A DNA stretch of 64,000 nucleotides, taken from positions 1 through 64,000 of the forward strand of contig NZ_LQIU01000067.1 in NCBI RefSeq assembly GCF_001499995.1, read 5' to 3'. A model generated the notes under the pieces. That model was given only the letters and a program-made list of their open reading frames with translations. It ran no database searches and was not told where the DNA came from. Of the stretch, positions 8,965 through 24,636 are shown in pieces (the stretch's first letter is position 1; each line of letters starts with the position of its first letter). This DNA is from Mycobacterium sp. IS-1496 (GTDB lineage: Bacteria; Actinomycetota; Actinomycetes; Mycobacteriales; Mycobacteriaceae). Both the position numbers and the translations under genes were made by a program.

Positions 8965-10292
8965 CCGGCACGAGCCGCGTCGTCCCGGAGGCGGATCCCG
9001 TCGTCATCGTCGGGATGGCGGTGGAGGCGCCCGGTGGCATCGACACGCCGGAGGACTACTGGACGTTGCTGTCCGAACAGCGCGAAGCGCTGGGCCCGTT
9101 TCCCACCGACCGCGGCTGGTCGCTGCGCGAGTTGTTCGCCGGGTCCCGGCGCGAGGGCTTCAAACCGATCCACGACCTCGGCGGGTTTCTCTCCAGCGCA
9201 ACGGCATTCGATCCTGAATTCTTCGGCATCTCGCCGCGCGAAGCCGTCGCGATGGACCCGCAGCAGCGGGTGGCCCTACGCCTGGCGTGGCGCGCGCTGG
9301 AGAACGGCGGCATCAACCCCGACGACCTCGCCGGCCACGACGTCGGCTGTTACCTCGGCGCCTCCGCACTGGAGTACGGGCCCGCGCTCTCCGAGTTCTC
9401 GCACCACAGCGGCCATCTGATCACCGGGACCTCGCTGGGGGTCATCTCCGGACGCATCGCCTACACGCTCGACCTGGCGGGCCCCGCCGTCACCGTCGAC
9501 ACCTCGTGCTCCTCGGCGCTGTCCGCCTTCCACCTCGCGGTGCAGGCCCTGCGGTCCGGCGACTGCGACATCGCGCTGACCGGCGGTGTGTGCGTGATGG
9601 GTTCCCCGGGGTACTTCGCCGAATTCTCCACACAGCACGCACTCTCCGACGACGGCCACTGCCGGCCCTACAGCGCACACGCCAGCGGCGCCGTCTGGGC
9701 GGAGGGGGCGGGACTGTTCGTGCTGCAACGCAAGTCGGGTGCGGTACGGGACGGCCGTGACGTCCTCGCCGAGGTCCGCGCCACCGGCATCAACTCCGAC
9801 GGCCGCACCGTCGGGCTGACCGCGCCCAGCGAGAGCGCCCAGACCCGCCTGTTCGGCAAGGCGATGCGGCAGGCCGGCATCACGCCCGAAGACGTCGGCA
9901 TGATCGAAGGCCACGGCACCGGAACACGGCTCGGCGACAAGACCGAACTGCACTCGCTGGCCGCCACCTACGGCGACGCCGCACCCGGCCGGGGACCGCT
10001 GCTCGGTTCGGTCAAGTCCAACATCGGGCACACCCAGTCGGCCGCGGGCGCCCTCGGGCTGGCGAAGGTTCTCGTCGCCGCCGAGCACGCCACCATCCCG
10101 CCCACCCTGCACGTCGACGAGCCCAGTCGCGAGATCGACTGGGACAGCAGCGCTCTGCGGCTGGCGGACAAGCTCACGCCGTGGCCGGCCCGCAACGGCG
10201 AACGCGTGGGCGCGGTGTCGGCGTTCGGCATGAGCGGTACCAACACCCACGTCGTGGTGGCCGTGCCGGACCGGCCGCGGGAAGCGAAGTGA
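8961..10292 (+). CDS. mbtC: Beta-ketoacyl synthase MbtC (stand-alone KS)
   Basis: MbtC is a 443-residue ketosynthase without other domains. It condenses the growing chain with the acyl unit held by MbtD to form the polyketide part of the mycobactin backbone. The triad is visible: Cys183 in VDTSCSSALSAFH, His318 in EGHGTGT and His357 in KSNIGHTQSAAG. ATG 8961 gives a 4-nt ATGA overlap with mbtT; longer upstream readings of the frame run inside mbtT and are not needed. Confidence 0.93.
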   Translation: MTGTSRVVPEADPVVIVGMAVEAPGGIDTPEDYWTLLSEQREALGPFPTDRGWSLRELFAGSRREGFKPIHDLGGFLSSATAFDPEFFGISPREAVAMDPQQRVALRLAWRALENGGINPDDLAGHDVGCYLGASALEYGPALSEFSHHSGHLITGTSLGVISGRIAYTLDLAGPAVTVDTSCSSALSAFHLAVQALRSGDCDIALTGGVCVMGSPGYFAEFSTQHALSDDGHCRPYSAHASGAVWAEGAGLFVLQRKSGAVRDGRDVLAEVRATGINSDGRTVGLTAPSESAQTRLFGKAMRQAGITPEDVGMIEGHGTGTRLGDKTELHSLAATYGDAAPGRGPLLGSVKSNIGHTQSAAGALGLAKVLVAAEHATIPPTLHVDEPSREIDWDSSALRLADKLTPWPARNGERVGAVSAFGMSGTNTHVVVAVPDRPREAK

Positions 10293-13222
10293 CGCGGCCG
10301 GACCGGTGGCCCGACGGGCGGATGCCGGTGCTGCTCAGCGCGCATGCCGACGATCTCGTCGCCGAGGGCGCCGGGACCGTGCTGAGCTATCTGGACCGCA
10401 ACCGGGCGGCCTCGGTCGCCGATGTGGCCGACCATCTGATCGCCACTCGCCGCGTGCGGCGGTACCGGGCCGTGGTGCGGGCCGGTGACCGCGACGAACT
10501 GGAGGACGGTCTGCGGGCGGTCGCCGCCGGAGCCGACCACCCTCTGGTCACCCGCGGCGCCGCGGGTTCCGCCACCCGCATCGCATTCGTCTTCCCCGGA
10601 CAAGGCACACAGTGGCCGTCGATGGGGGCGCGGGCCTACCGGGAGTTGCCGCAGTACCGGGCGGCGGCCGACGCCTGTGCGCAGGCGTTCACCGCGGCGG
10701 GCGCGGAATCGCCGATGCGGTACCTGACCACGTCGGAGGGCGACTTCTCGGAGACGGAGATCGAGGGCGCGCAGTTCACCCACGCCGTCGCGCTCGCCCA
10801 CGTCTGGCGGTCCCACGGGGTGCTGCCCGACCTCGCCGTCGGACACAGTCTCGGCGAGATCGGGGCCGCCTACATCGCCGGCGCGATCACGCTGGCCGAT
10901 GCGGTGGCGGTGGTCATCGCCCGCGCCGGCGTGGTCGATCGACTGCCCGGCGACCACGCCGTCGCCGTACTGGGCGTGGACCCCGACGCCGCGCAGCAGG
11001 TCATCGCGGCCACACCGGGCTGGCTCGAGCTGTCGGTGGTCAACGCCACGACCTCGGTCGCGGTATCCGGTGACCGACAAGCCGTCTCGGCGGCCGTCGC
11101 GCGAGTGCGTGAACAGGGCCGGTTCGCGCGCGAGATCACCGTCGGCTTCCCGGTGCACACCAGCATCCTCGAACCTCTGCGGGACGACTTCGTGAACCGG
11201 CTGCCGCAGAGGGTCTTCGCCGACACCCCGGTGCAGTTCATCGGTGGCGCCACCGGCGACGTGGTGCCCGCGGGCACGGCGTTCGGCGACTACTGGTACC
11301 GCAACCTGCGCGCCGTCGTGCGGTTCGACCGCGCCTTCGCGTCGGCATTGCGCTGCGGGGCAGGCATATTCGTCGAGCTGTCGGCACACCCACAGCTGCT
11401 GTTCGCGATGGGGGATCTGCTCGGCGACACCGCCGCCACCCTCGTCGGATCGGGCAGACGCGACATCGCGATCTGCGAGGCGCTGTCGGCCAATCTCGCG
11501 GCCGCGACCGCGTCGCATCCGGGCTACGGCTGGCGCGACGCGGTCGCTCGCACCGGGAATCGGCTGCGCGGCTTCCCGAACGCGCCGATGCGTGCCACAC
11601 CGATGTGGGCGGCACCCGAACCGCGGCCCGCGTCCGCGGAGATCACCGTGGCACAGGAGGTCTGGCAGCCGGTGGGCGACAGCGCCCCGCCGGTGTCCGC
11701 GGCACCGGTCGCCGTGACCGTGCTGGACCTCGGCGCCGCCGGTGCGCTCGGAGAGCGGCTGCGCGAGGTCGTCGGCGAGCACCCCCGCGCGGCACTCACC
11801 ACCGCGGACGACGCGGACGTGATGGTCGTCGTCGCACCGCAATCCGCGGACGGCCCCGACGCCGGCACCGCCGTCGCGGCGGTCACCGAACTGGTGCGTG
11901 CCGGCGCGCTGCGCTACCCCGCCTCGGCCGGGCCGCGGTGCCGGGACATCTGGCTGGTCACCGTGGCCGGCGAACAGGTGCGGGCCGGCGAGCCGCTGAC
12001 GCTGTCGGCCGCCGCGACCGCCGCGATGCACCGCAGCCTCGGGCTCGATAGCCACGACCTCGGCTTCCACCACCTCGATCTGTCCGCCGACGTGCCGGTC
12101 GACGCGGCGCTGGTCGACACGCTGTTGTCGGGAGCGGGTGAGCTGGCGATCCGCGACGACGGTGCGGGTCCGGTCCTGTTCCGGCGTGCCGTGTCCGACG
12201 CCCCTCTCGCACCGGCCTGGTCGCTGGACTCGGGCGTGCTCGACAACGTGGTGATCACCGGCGGTGCGGGCGAGATCGGCCTGCACTACGCGCGCCACCT
12301 CGCCGACCGGGGCGCGCGACGCATCGTCCTGCTCAGCCGCCGCACCGTCGACCCGACAGTGCTCGCGCGGCTCGCCGAACCCCACGGCGCCGACGTGCTG
12401 TCGGTGCCGTGCGACCTCACCGACCGCGAGAACGTCCGCGCCGCAGCCGGATCGGCGGGCGACGGAGCGACGCTGGTGATCCACGCCGCCGGTGCGGCGA
12501 CCTTCGGACCCGGCGAGCGTCTCGATGCGGCGGCCGCCGCGAATACGCTGAGCGCCAAGGTCGTCGGTCTCGCCCACATCGCTGAACTGTGGCCGCTGCG
12601 CCGGGATGCCCGCATCCTGCTGTGCTCGTCGGTGTCCGGGCTGTGGGGCGGCCGCGGCCACGCCGTGTATTCGGCGGCCAACCGGATGCTCGACGCGACC
12701 GCTCAGCGGCTGCGCGCCGACGGTCGCCGATGCACGGCCGTGCGATGGGGGCTGTGGCAGTCCGAGACCGGCTCGGGCATCGTCGACGCCGCCGAGACCG
12801 CCCGCATCGAACGGTCCGGGCTGCGGCCGATGGCCCCCCGACAGGCCATCGAGGCCAGCCTGCGCGATCACACCGTCGATCCGCTGGTGTTCGCCGCCGA
12901 CCCGCACCGCATCCGGATGCTCTCCGGCGGTGACGAACCCGTCCGCGCACGGGTGGCATCGGAGACCGTCGCCGCGCCGGTGGACACCGCCGTCGCCGTG
13001 CGCGGTGAACTCGCGGCCGTCCTCAAGATCACCGACCCTGCCGGGATCGACCTCGACGCGTCGCTGTTCGACCTCGGTGTCGACTCCCTGCTCGCTCTCG
13101 ACCTTCGTAAGAGATTCCGGCGCGTCATCGGCCGGACGGTCCCGCTCGCCACGCTGTTGGGCGGTGTCACCGGCGCGGAACTGGTCGCCGAACTCGACGA
13201 GAAAGTGGATACACCCCAGTGA
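10289..13222 (+). CDS. mbtD: Polyketide synthase MbtD (AT-KR-ACP)
   Basis: MbtD (977 residues) completes the split PKS module begun by MbtC. An acyltransferase domain shows FVFPGQGTQWPSMG and the active Ser187 in VGHSLGEIGA. A ketoreductase domain shows the NADPH motif VITGGAGEIGLHYARHL and the catalytic LLCSSVSGLWG and HAVYSAANRM. An acyl carrier with Ser933 in LFDLGVDSLLALDL ends the protein. The start is GTG 10289, overlapping the mbtC stop by 4 nt. The product is the beta-hydroxy acid link between the two lysine-derived units. Confidence 0.92.
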   Translation: MTRPDRWPDGRMPVLLSAHADDLVAEGAGTVLSYLDRNRAASVADVADHLIATRRVRRYRAVVRAGDRDELEDGLRAVAAGADHPLVTRGAAGSATRIAFVFPGQGTQWPSMGARAYRELPQYRAAADACAQAFTAAGAESPMRYLTTSEGDFSETEIEGAQFTHAVALAHVWRSHGVLPDLAVGHSLGEIGAAYIAGAITLADAVAVVIARAGVVDRLPGDHAVAVLGVDPDAAQQVIAATPGWLELSVVNATTSVAVSGDRQAVSAAVARVREQGRFAREITVGFPVHTSILEPLRDDFVNRLPQRVFADTPVQFIGGATGDVVPAGTAFGDYWYRNLRAVVRFDRAFASALRCGAGIFVELSAHPQLLFAMGDLLGDTAATLVGSGRRDIAICEALSANLAAATASHPGYGWRDAVARTGNRLRGFPNAPMRATPMWAAPEPRPASAEITVAQEVWQPVGDSAPPVSAAPVAVTVLDLGAAGALGERLREVVGEHPRAALTTADDADVMVVVAPQSADGPDAGTAVAAVTELVRAGALRYPASAGPRCRDIWLVTVAGEQVRAGEPLTLSAAATAAMHRSLGLDSHDLGFHHLDLSADVPVDAALVDTLLSGAGELAIRDDGAGPVLFRRAVSDAPLAPAWSLDSGVLDNVVITGGAGEIGLHYARHLADRGARRIVLLSRRTVDPTVLARLAEPHGADVLSVPCDLTDRENVRAAAGSAGDGATLVIHAAGAATFGPGERLDAAAAANTLSAKVVGLAHIAELWPLRRDARILLCSSVSGLWGGRGHAVYSAANRMLDATAQRLRADGRRCTAVRWGLWQSETGSGIVDAAETARIERSGLRPMAPRQAIEASLRDHTVDPLVFAADPHRIRMLSGGDEPVRARVASETVAAPVDTAVAVRGELAAVLKITDPAGIDLDASLFDLGVDSLLALDLRKRFRRVIGRTVPLATLLGGVTGAELVAELDEKVDTPQ

Positions 13223-16200
13223 CTGACACCACCGCATCACGGTTGGCCGCACCGGACGACCAAGCCCGCCTGGAACTGCTGCGCCGCAGGCTCAGCGAGC
13301 GCGGGCTGTCGTCACGGAACGTCGCGACCGAGCCCTCGACCCGGGAACTGTCCGAGGGGCAGCAGCGGATGTGGTTCGTCCAGACCGCCGACCCGTCCGG
13401 CGCACTGCTCAACGTCTGCCTGTCCTACCGCATCAGCGGCGCCGTCGACCTCGCCGCGCTGCGCGCCGCCCTCAACGCCGTCGCGCACAGACACCCCGTG
13501 CTGCGCACCACCTACACCGCAGACGACACCGGCGAACCCCGTCCCACCGTGCACGCCGATCTGCGTCCCGGCTGGGTCGAACACGACCTGACCGGCCTGG
13601 CGAACCAGCAGGCGCAGCGGCTCCGACTCGAGGTCCTCGCCCAGCGGGAGTTCGCGGCGCCGTTCGACCTGTCCACCGACGCGCCGTTGCGGATCACCAT
13701 GGTGCGCATCGGGATCGACGAGTACGTCATGCTGCTGGTGGCCCACCACATCGCCTGGGACGACGGGTCCTGGGAGGTGTTCTTCGGCGACCTCACGCGC
13801 GCCTACACCCGGGGCGACGCGGGGGAGGAGCTGGATCCGCACGTCCCCGCTGCTCCCCGGGACGCCGCGGACGACCTCGCCTATTGGCGTCGGGTGCTGG
13901 CCGATCCGCCCGAGCCGCTGGAACTTCCCGGGCCGACCGGTTCGGCGGTGCCGACCAGCCTCCGCTCCGCGCGGACCAGCGTCACGCTCGACGCCGAGAG
14001 GACCCGGCGGGTCGTCGACCTGGCGCGCGACACCGGATGCACGCCGTATGCGGTGTTGCTGGCCGTATTCGGAACGCTGATCCACCGCTACACCCACGCC
14101 GACGACTTCCTCGTCGCCACCCCGGTGCTCAATCGCGGCACCGGCACGGAGGGCCGCATCGGCTACTACGGCAACACCGTCGCGATGCGGCTGCAGCCGA
14201 AGGCGTCGATGTCGTTCCGCGACATGCTGACCCAGGCCCGCGACACCGCCCTCGGCGCGTTCGCCCACCAGGGCATCAACCTCGACCAGGTGGTCCGCGA
14301 GCTCAACCCCGACCGCCGCCACGGCACCGAACGGATGACCAGGGTCAGCTTCGGCTTCCGCGGACCCGACCGGTTCGGATTCGCGCCGCCCGGCGTGCGC
14401 TGCGAACGGGCCGATCTGCGCAGCCACCTCACCCAGCTGCCGCTGGGTGTCATGGTCGAGTTCGACGCCGAGCCCTCCGGTGGGGGTGCGCTGGTCGAGT
14501 TCGAGCACCTGGTCGAGATCATCGAACCCGCACTGGCCCAACAGCTTCTGGACCACTTGGTCGTGTTGCTCGACAGCGCACTCGACCGTCCCGACACGTC
14601 GCTGTCCCGCCTCGACCTGATGAGCCCCGCGGACACCGGATGGCTGCACGACGCCGCCTCCGGCGAACGCTTCGACACGGCGCCCCGCACGCTGCCCGAC
14701 CTGATCGCCGCCCAGGTGGCGGCCACACCCGACGCGATCGCGGTGGTCTACGAGGGCCGCCGCCACACCTACCGGGAGATCAACGAGACCGCCAACCGGT
14801 TCGCGCACTGGCTGATCGGCCAGGGCATCGGCGCCGAGGACCGGGTCGCGGTGCTGCTCGACAAGTCGCCCGAGCTGGTGGTCGCGGCGCTGGGCGTGGC
14901 GAAGGCCGGTGCGGTGTACGTGCCGATCGATCCCACCTACCCCGAGGACCGGCTGGCGTTCATCCTCGGCGACTGCGACGCGCGAATCGTGCTGCGCGAA
15001 CCGGTCACCGGGCTCGACGCCCTGCCCGTCCACGACCCGACCGACGCCGACCGGGTGCGGCCGTTGCGGCCCGACAACACCGCCTACCTGATCTACACCT
15101 CCGGCACCACCGGACTGCCCAAGGGCGTCCCCGTGCCGCACCGCCCCGTCGCGGAGTACTTCGTCTGGTTCAAGGACGAGTACCAGGTCGACGCCAAAGA
15201 CCGGCTCCTGCAGGTCGCCTCGCCGAGCTTCGACGTGTCGATCGCCGAGATCTTCGGCATGCTCGCCTGCGGCGCCAGGATCGTCATCCACCGGCCCGGC
15301 GGGCTCAACGACATCGGGTACCTCACCGAGCTGTTGCGCGACGAAGGCATCACCGCAATGCATTTCGTGCCGTCGCTGCTCGGTCTGTTCCTGTCGCTGC
15401 CGGGGGTGAGTCAGTGGCGGACCCTGCAGCGTGTGCCGATCGGGGGTGAACCCCTGCCCGGTGAGGTGGCCGACAAGTTCCACGCCACCTTCGATGCGCT
15501 GCTGCACAACTTCTACGGTCCGACCGAGACCGTGATCAACGCCAGCCGCTACAAGGTGGAAGGCAAGCAGGGCACCCGCATCGTGCCGATCGGCCGCCCG
15601 AAGATCAACACGCAGATGCACCTGCTCGACGATGCACTGCAACCGGTGCCCGTCGGGGTGATCGGCGAGATCTACATCGGTGGAACACATGTGGCGCACG
15701 GCTACCACCGCAGGCCCGGGCTCACCGCCGAGCGCTTCGTGGCCGATCCGTTCACCCCCGGTGGCCGGCTGTACCGGTCGGGTGACCTCGCCCGCCGCAA
15801 CGCCGACGGGGACATCGAATTCGTCGGGCGCGCCGACGAGCAGGTGAAGATCCGCGGCTTCCGCATCGAACTCGGTGACGTGGCGGCCGCGATCTCCGTC
15901 GACCCGAGCGTCGGACAGGCAGTGGTGGTGGTCAGCGAACTGCCGAATGTGGGCAAGAGCCTGGTCGGGTATCTGACGCCGGTGAGCGGCGAGGACCGCG
16001 ACTCGGTGGCCGTCGACCGCATCCGCGCGCGGGTGGCCGCGGCGCTGCCCGAGTACATGGTGCCCGCGGCGTACGTGGTGATCGACGAGATCCCGATCAC
16101 GGCGCACGGCAAGATCGACCGGGCCGCGCTGCCCCAACCGGAGCTCACCTCGACCGTCGAGTTCCGCGAACCCGCGACCGACACCGAACGCGAGATCGCC

Positions 16201-18470
16201 CGGCTGTTCGGTGAACTGCTCGGCCGCGATGGGGACATCGGCGCCGACGACTCGTTCTTCGACCTCGGCGGGCACTCGCTGCTGGCGACGAAACTCGTTG
16301 CTGCCGTGCGTACCTCGTGCGGCATCGACATCGGCGTCCAGGAGGTCTTCGAACTGGCGACCGTGGCGCAGCTCGCCGGCCACATCGACGCCGTGCGGGC
16401 GGGGGGAGGTGGCCCCGTGCGTCCGCGGCTGATGCCGCTGCACCTCGACGGCCCGGCACCGCTCTCATCGGCCCAGCTGCGGTCCTGGTTCGCCTACCGC
16501 GTCGACGGGCCCAGCGTCGTCAACAACATCCCCTTCGCCGCGCGGTTGCGCGGACCGTGCGATGTCGACGCGTTGGTCGCCGCCATCGGTGACGTGATCG
16601 ACCGGCACGAGATCCTGCGCACCGTGTACCGGGAGATCGACGGTGTGCCACACCAGATCGTGCTGCCCGCCGAACCGGTGACGGTGCGACGCGCCCACGG
16701 CGACGGCGAGGAGTGGCTGCGCGCCGAACTCGACCGTGAACGCGGCCACGTCTTCGACCTCGAGCATGACCGCCCGATCCGGCCCGCCGTCCTGAGCGTT
16801 GCCGGGTCGGAAGTCGGCTCGCTGCGCTCGCCTTCGGAAGATCACGTGCTGTCGGTGGTGATGCACCACATCGCGGGCGACCACTGGTCGGCCACCGTGC
16901 TGTTCGCCGATCTGCTGACGGCCTACCGGGCGCGGGTCGCGGGCGAGGCTCCCGCCTGGGCGCCGCTTCCCGTGCAGTACGCCGACTTCGGGGCCTGGCA
17001 GAGCGCGCTGCTCGCCGACGACGCCGGCATCACCGGTCCGCAGCGCGACTACTGGGCCCGCCAGCTGGCGGGGCTGCCCGAGGAGTCGGGGCTGCGCCCC
17101 GACTTCACGAGGCCGCCGGTGCCCAGCGGACTGGCCGAGGCGGTCGAGTTCCACATCGACGGGGCCACCCGCGACAAGCTGTCGGCGCTGTGCCGCGAGC
17201 TCGGGGTCACCGAGTTCATGCTGCTGCAGGCGGCGGTGGCCGTGGTGCTGCACAAGGCAGGCAGCGGTCCCGACGTCCCGCTGGGCACCCCGGTGGCCGG
17301 CCGGTCCGAACCGGAGCTCGACCAGCTGGTGGGGTTCTTCATCAACATCCTGGTGCTGCGCAACGACCTTCGCGGCAACCCCACCCTGCGGGAGGTGTGC
17401 CGACGTGCCCGCGAGATGGCGCTGGACGCCTACGCCCACCAGGACCTGCCGTTCGACCAGGTCGTCGACGCGGTCAGCCCGGTGCGCACCCTGGCGCGCA
17501 ACCCGCTGTTCAGCGTCGTGGTACACGTGCGCGAACAACTGCCCGAGAACCGCGTGATCGACCACGGCCCCGGCGGTGACACCACGGTCACGGTGCTCGA
17601 GCCGACGTTCGACGCCGCGCACGCGGACCTGTCGCTGAACTTCTTCGCCTCCGACGGGGGCGGCGGATACCGGGGCCACGTGATCTACCGACCCGAGCTC
17701 TACAGCCGTGAGACCGCACAGCGGTTCGTCGGCTGGCTCGGGCGGGTGGTGGCGGCGTTCGCCGAGCAGCCCGACCTGACGATCGACGACCTCGACATCG
17801 GTGCGCCCGGTGAACGGCAGCGCATCGTCGAACAGTGGGGCGGCGGCGACGTCTTCGTACTGGACCAGGCGTTGCGACCGGTGCCGGTCGGTGTGGTCGG
17901 GGACGTGTACACCGCGGGCGGTCCGCTGGCTGCCGCGCACTGGAACGGGGCCGCGCTGACCGCGACCCGGCTCGTCGCCCACCCGTACGGCGCGCGCCCG
18001 GGTACCCGGTTGCACCGCACCGGCGACCGGGCCCGGTGGAGTGCCCACGGTGTGCTCGAACTGGTCGGCTCGGACGACCGCGCCGACGGGCCCCCCGCCC
18101 GGGTGGTGGATCAGACCGGCGAGCCACCGGCCACCGACACCGAACGCGCGCTGGCGACCCTGCTCGGCGAGGTCCTCGATGTCGAGGTCACCGGACGGTA
18201 CGACGACTTCTTCAGCCTCGGCGGGGACAGCATCCTCGCCGTGCAACTCGCCGCGCGGGCCCGCGACGCGGGACTCGGACTGACCGCCCGGATGGTGTTC
18301 GAACAGCCCACACTGCACGACCTCGCCGCCGCCGTCGACGAGAAGACCGTGACCGCCGGCGGCGCGGCCGGCCGGGACACCGCCCACGCACCGATGAGCG
18401 CGTCCGGCCTGTCCGCGGACGACCTGGCCGCGTTGACGGCGTCGTGGAGCGCCTCGCGCGAGGACGCGCC

Positions 18471-18474
<4 letters not shown>
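13219..18474 (+). CDS. mbtE: Mycobactin peptide synthetase MbtE (C-A-PCP-C-remnant A-PCP)
   Basis: This 1751-residue NRPS adds the central lysine-derived residue. The first condensation domain (about 40-450) has VAHHIAWDDGSW. A full adenylation domain (about 490-990) has IYTSGTTGLPKGVPVPH, FYGPTE, LYRSGDLARR and KIRGFRIELGD. Carrier 1 has Ser1020 in FFDLGGHSLLATKLV. A second condensation domain has VMHHIAGDHWSATVL. Only about 85 residues of a second adenylation domain follow (about 1541-1630), and carrier 2 has Ser1671 in FFSLGGDSILAVQL. The start is GTG 13219, overlapping mbtD by 4 nt. Confidence 0.92.
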
Positions 18475-22840
<4,366 letters not shown>

Positions 22841-22844
<4 letters not shown>

Positions 22845-24133
22845 CCGCGACGCTGGCTGTGATCGGCGCCGGCCCCAAGGCCGTGGCCGTGGCCGCCAAG
22901 GCCGCCGAACTCCGCAACATGGGCGTCGACGCGCCGGAGGTGGTGGTCGTCGAACGCACCGGGGTGGGAGCGAACTGGACCGCCGCCGGTGGATGGACCG
23001 ACGGGCAGCACCGGTTGGGCACCAGCCCCGAGAAGGACATCGGTTTCCCGTACCGTTCCGCGCTCGTACCACGGCGCAACGCCGAACTCGACGAGCGGAT
23101 GACACGGCACAGCTGGCAGGCCTACCTCGTCGCCACCTCCCAGTTCGCCGAGTGGATCGACCGCGGCAGGCCGGCGCCGAACCATCACCGGTGGGCCGCC
23201 TATCTGCGCTGGGTCGCCGACGCCATCGGGATGACCGTGGTGCACGGCGACGTCGAGCGCATCTCGGTCGGTGGCCGCGGCTGGGAACTGCACACCCCGG
23301 AGTCGACGGTCGACGCCGACGCGATGATGATCACCGGACCGGGTCAGGCCGAACGGACGCTGCTGCCCGGCCATCCGCGGGTGATGTCGATCGCCGACTT
23401 CTGGCGGCGCGTCGCCGGGCACGAGCTGATCGTCGCCGAGCGCGTCGCGATGATCGGCGGCGGCGAGACCGCCGCATCGATGCTCAATGAACTGTTCCGG
23501 CACCGCATTTCGACGATCACGGTGATCTCGCCGCAGGTCACGCTGTTCACCCGGGGGGAGGGGTTCTTCGAGAACACGCTGTTCTCCGACCCCACCGGCT
23601 GGAGCAGCCTCACGCTCGCCGAGCGTCGCGACGCCATGTTCCGTACCGACCGGGGGGTGTTCTCCGCGCGCGTGCAGGAGGCGCTGCTGGCCGACGACCG
23701 CATCCGCCACCTGCGGGGTCGGGTCGCCCACGCGGTGCCGCGCGACGACCGGATCCGGCTGACGCTGCACACCGACCGCGCCGGCGAGCGCCTGGAGACC
23801 GTGCACGGTTTCGACCTCGTGATCGATGGTCAGGGTGCCGACGCGCTGTGGTTCCTGCCACTGCTCGGTCAGGACACCCGCGACCTGCTCGAGTTGGGTC
23901 TCGGCGGACCGCTGACCGGCGAGCTGCTCCAGGAGTCGATCGGTCACGACCTCGCCCTCGAGGGGGTCGCCCCGAAGCTGTTCCTGCCCGGTCTCGCCGG
24001 GCTCACCCAGGGACCCGGTTTCCCGAACCTCAGCTGCCTCGGCCTGCTGTCCGATCGCGTACTCGGCGCGGATCTGGGGGCCGGCACAGCCACGACACAC
24101 AGGAGAAGCATTGAGCACCAACCCCTTCGATGA
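22841..24133 (+). CDS. mbtG: L-lysine N6-monooxygenase MbtG
   Basis: MbtG is an FAD- and NADPH-dependent enzyme that hydroxylates the epsilon nitrogen of lysine residues, making the hydroxamate iron ligands. The 430-residue protein begins with the FAD motif VIGAGPKAVAVAAKA and has the NADPH motif VAMIGGGETAASMLNEL near residues 204-220, then FFENTLFSD and LSCLGLLSDRV near the end, as in siderophore N-hydroxylases. ATG 22841 overlaps the mbtF stop by 4 nt. Its last 23 bases overlap mbtH. Confidence 0.93.
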
Positions 24134-24326
24134 CGACAACGGGCGCTTCTACGTCCTGGTGAACGACGAGGAGCAGCACAGCCTGTGGCCGACGTTCGCC
24201 GACGTGCCCGCGGGCTGGCGCGTCGTGTTCGGCGAGGCCACCCGCGCGGACTGCCTCGCCTACGTCGAGGAGAACTGGACGGACCTGCGACCGCGCAGCC
24301 TGCGCGAGGCGATGTCGCCGGAGTAG
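24111..24326 (+). CDS. mbtH: MbtH-family NRPS accessory protein
   Basis: MbtH-like proteins bind adenylation domains and are needed for their folding or activity. The 71-residue protein has the full family signature: FDDDNGRFYVLVNDEEQHSL, WPTFADVPAGW and CLAYVEENWTDLRPRSL. The start is a TTG at 24111 with AGGAG at 24101-24105 and a 5-nt gap; no other start keeps the conserved N-terminus. It lies within the 3' end of mbtG in another frame, so the two are probably co-translated. It closes the mycobactin operon. Confidence 0.92.
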   Translation: MSTNPFDDDNGRFYVLVNDEEQHSLWPTFADVPAGWRVVFGEATRADCLAYVEENWTDLRPRSLREAMSPE

Positions 24327-24636
24327 ACCCGGCCCTCGGGGAAGGTTTGCCCGGCCGATCCACAGCAAACATGTGGCGCGGGTGATGCGGGCGGGGTGCC
24401 TATCGTGTCGCCGATGAGTGGGACCGGCGTACCACTCTGATCGTGAAGATCGAGACAGGTCGGCTGACGGACCGCGCGTGGCGATCCGCACGCTGCGGTG
24501 AGAAGCGATATTCCCAGCAAAACAGCAATATTAAGCCGCCCTTACTAAGGTTAGGCGAACCTATTGCGTCTCAGTGAAATCTCAGATACCTTCCAGGCGC
24601 CGCTCAGGTGCGGCACCTCACTTCGAAGGAGATCTC
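24327..24636. other. Intergenic region after mbtH
   Basis: These 310 bases hold no credible gene. I see no strong T-tailed terminator after mbtH. A minus-strand frame at 24260-24520 with a lipobox-like LLTAACGS covers half of mbtH and has no other support. The right end carries iron box 3 (24546-24564) and the AAGGAGA ribosome-binding site (24626-24632) of the next gene. Confidence 0.5.
24546..24564. promoter_or_regulatory. IdeR iron box 3, upstream of the GjpA-like gene
   Basis: TAAGGTTAGGCGAACCTAT matches 15 of 19 iron-box positions, the best site in the window, and is close to palindromic. It lies 72 bp before the GTG of the next gene. Its position fits an operator near a promoter, so the downstream gene is probably iron-regulated by IdeR. 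Confidence 0.8.

Noticed and set aside
9276..13252. Long minus-strand open frames opposite mbtC and mbtD (up to about 1094 codons)
   Set aside because: They are Arg/Gly/His/Val-rich, show no protein-family motifs, and mirror plus-strand genes with strong domain matches. They arise from high GC and codon bias.
24260..24520. Minus-strand 86-codon frame with a lipobox-like LLTAACGS
   Set aside because: Half of it covers mbtH on the other strand, the cysteine lies very close to the start, and the rest has no lipoprotein-like composition.
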